Under the pieces are notes generated by a model. That model saw nothing but the letters and a program-made list of their open reading frames with translations. It was not told where the DNA came from and did not search any database. A stretch of DNA of 6,312 bases, from positions 1-6,312 of the forward strand of contig CANKBT010000186.1 of NCBI GenBank assembly GCA_947479995.1, in the 5' to 3' direction. Positions 5,648 through 6,312 of this stretch are shown in pieces (within the stretch, counting starts at the first letter, position 1; the number at the start of each line of letters is the position of its first letter). Both the position numbers and the translations under genes were made by a program. This DNA is from Frankiaceae bacterium. GTDB taxonomy: Bacteria; Actinomycetota; Actinomycetes; Mycobacteriales; SCTD01.

Positions 5648-5688
5648 GCGCAGGCGCTGCCTGCGCTGACCTCTCAACGCAGGAGAGG
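5648..5688. repeat. Cluster of CGCAGG inverted repeats and adjacent hairpin, possible operator or attenuator
   Basis: GCGCAGGC (5648-5655) and GCCTGCGC (5659-5666) are perfect 8-bp inverted arms around GCT. A third copy, CGCAGG (5678-5683), can instead pair with the middle CCTGCG (5660-5665). A further stem, CCTCTC (5670-5675) with GAGAGG (5683-5688), sits next to it. The cluster lies about 46-86 bases upstream of the dehydrogenase start, where either an operator or a leader structure of the operon would be expected. Confidence 0.45.
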
Positions 5689-5753
5689 GTGTGCCGCGCT
5701 CGCGACGACGCACACGCGCCGGAGCGCATGACGGGTGTCACCGTACGCGAGGT

Positions 5754-5782
5754 TTGTTCGCTCGCCGTTCACCGGGTAGCAA
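5754..5782 (+). promoter_or_regulatory. Candidate promoter of the TagF-like gene
   Basis: TTGTTC (5754-5759) and TAGCAA (5777-5782) are separated by exactly 17 bases, as -35 and -10 boxes would be, in the most AT-containing part of the intergenic region. Each hexamer matches only about half of the sigma-70 consensus, so this is tentative. A start a few bases after 5788 would leave a leader of about 35-40 bases that contains the hairpin at 5793-5829. Confidence 0.3.
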
Positions 5783-5792
5783 TGGGCAGTCG

Positions 5793-5829
5793 ACGGCTGG
5801 GCACCCTGCCGGGAGGGAGGGCCAGCCGT
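5793..5829 (+). promoter_or_regulatory. Hairpin covering the ribosome binding site and start codon of the TagF-like gene
   Basis: ACGGCTGG (5793-5800) pairs perfectly with CCAGCCGT (5822-5829), whose last two bases are the first two of the GTG start. Inside it, CCCT (5804-5807) pairs with AGGG (5818-5821), and 5809-5810 can pair with 5816-5817, so the 3' half of the Shine-Dalgarno run GGGAGGGAGG (5811-5820) is also in the stem. The structure would hold both ribosome contact points closed. Confidence 0.5.
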
Positions 5830-6312
5830 GCGGATCGCGTGGAACAGCTTCGGCGGCCGCTTCTCCGACAACCCGAGGGCGCTGTACGAGGCGCTGCCCG
5901 AGCACGACGCGGTCTGGCTGGCCGACCCGCGGCACGCCGCGGAGTTCCCCGCCGGCGTCGAGCTCGTCGCCCCGGCCGACGCCCGCGCCGCCCTGGAGTC
6001 GGCCGACCTGGTGGTGTCGAACACCCACCTCGAGCTCGCGTGGGACAAGCGCGGCCGCTACCTGCAGACCTGGCACGGCACGCCGCTCAAGCGCATCCAC
6101 GCCGACGTGCTGTGGGCGCCCGAGGGCCGCCTGGCCGACCTCGACCGCGACGTCGCGCGCTGGGACGCGCTGCTGTCGCCGAACGCCTACAGCACCCCGC
6201 TGCTGCAGGGCGCCTTCCGCTTCACCGGCGAGCTGGCCGAGACCGGCTACCCCCGCAACGACGTGCTGCTCGCGCCCGACCGCGACGCCCGGCGCGCGCG
6301 GGTCCGCGCCGA
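5828..6312 (+). CDS. CDP-glycerol glycerophosphotransferase (TagF/TagB)-family protein, 3' partial
   Basis: The first 161 residues of a gene that runs off the right edge, with no stop in frame. The N-terminus reads VRIAWNSFGGRFSDNPRALYEAL, typical of this family in actinobacteria, followed by VVSNTHLELAWDKR (62-75), the hallmark LQTWHGTPLKRIHAD (79-93) with its conserved His83, LLSPNAYSTPLL (115-126), and ETGYPRNDVLL (138-148). These blocks mark the Glyphos_transf family, whose members polymerise or prime poly(glycerol-phosphate) or poly(ribitol-phosphate) chains from CDP-activated alcohols at the inner face of the membrane, for teichoic acids or phosphate-containing capsules. The second catalytic half lies outside the window, so polymerase and primase types cannot be told apart. 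GTG 5828 is preceded by the strong ribosome binding site GGGAGGGAGG with 7-base spacing. It is divergent from the polyol operon; its partners would lie to the right. Confidence 0.87.
   Translation, partial: MRIAWNSFGGRFSDNPRALYEALPEHDAVWLADPRHAAEFPAGVELVAPADARAALESADLVVSNTHLELAWDKRGRYLQTWHGTPLKRIHADVLWAPEGRLADLDRDVARWDALLSPNAYSTPLLQGAFRFTGELAETGYPRNDVLLAPDRDARRARVRA

Larger units (their letters stand above)
5606..5827. promoter_or_regulatory. Divergent intergenic region between the polyol operon and the TagF-like gene
   Basis: This 222-base region separates two divergent start codons and must hold the promoters of both directions. Its left half carries the CGCAGG repeat cluster, its right half a candidate promoter and the start-codon hairpin described separately. 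It is slightly less GC-rich at 5731-5790 than the genes. I see no small protein-coding gene in it that I would defend. Confidence 0.7.

Noticed and set aside
5603..5713. N-terminal extension of the polyol dehydrogenase to a GTG at 5713
   Set aside because: The added residues are Arg/Pro-rich and unlike the family, and would run through the inverted repeat cluster; the TTG pair has a ribosome binding site.
4622..5731. Plus-strand frame of about 370 codons opposite the polyol dehydrogenase
   Set aside because: Antisense shadow: the minus-strand frame has the complete KxxxxNxxH dehydrogenase signature and a sensible start.
5728..5830. Small plus-strand open frame starting at ATG 5728 in the divergent region
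   Set aside because: No ribosome binding site, runs out of phase into the TagF-like gene, and has no protein-like character beyond GC bias.
5674..6100. Minus-strand open frames of about 120 codons opposite the TagF-like gene start
   Set aside because: They are antisense to a frame with clear HGTPLK and GYPRND motifs and a strong ribosome binding site.

Overview
The window is very GC-rich (roughly three bases in four), with almost every codon in the real genes ending in G or C, frequent GTG/TTG starts and densely packed genes. That, together with the protein families present, points to a chromosomal segment of a high-GC actinomycete (Actinomycetota); the genus cannot be named from sequence alone. 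I see no mobile element, CRISPR array, rRNA or tRNA, and no gene-free stretch longer than about 220 bases.

Left part, + strand (1-2813): an AraC-family regulator (N-terminal cupin, C-terminal double helix-turn-helix) that enters from the left edge and is interrupted by an in-frame TAG at 176-178; a CPA1/NhaP-type sodium/proton antiporter 36 bases downstream; and a flavin-binding split-barrel protein of the pyridoxamine 5'-phosphate oxidase-like class ending in a short leucine-zipper-like helix.

Middle (2814-4166): a short intergenic region with two inverted repeats, the second directly abutting the ATG of a small basic DUF5872-like protein of unknown function. That gene converges on a minus-strand gene; their two TAG stops share the palindrome CTAG at 3456-3459.

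Right part: a minus-strand two-gene operon of a mannitol dehydrogenase-family polyol oxidoreductase (TTG start near 5602) and a HAD-family phosphatase, coupled by a GTGA stop/start overlap. The pairing suggests sugar or polyol carbon metabolism with a phosphatase step, but the substrates are unknown. A 222-base divergent region (5606-5827) holds a cluster of CGCAGG inverted repeats on the operon side and, on the other side, a hairpin that would pair with the Shine-Dalgarno sequence and start codon of a teichoic-acid glycerophosphotransferase-like gene (TagF/TagB class), which runs off the right edge.

The genes are mostly ordinary members of known families. I do not see a convincing new multi-gene system. 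The best leads are the nonsense codon in the regulator, the hairpin over the start of the TagF-like gene, the repeat cluster upstream of the polyol operon, and the DUF5872-like protein with its added helical tail.
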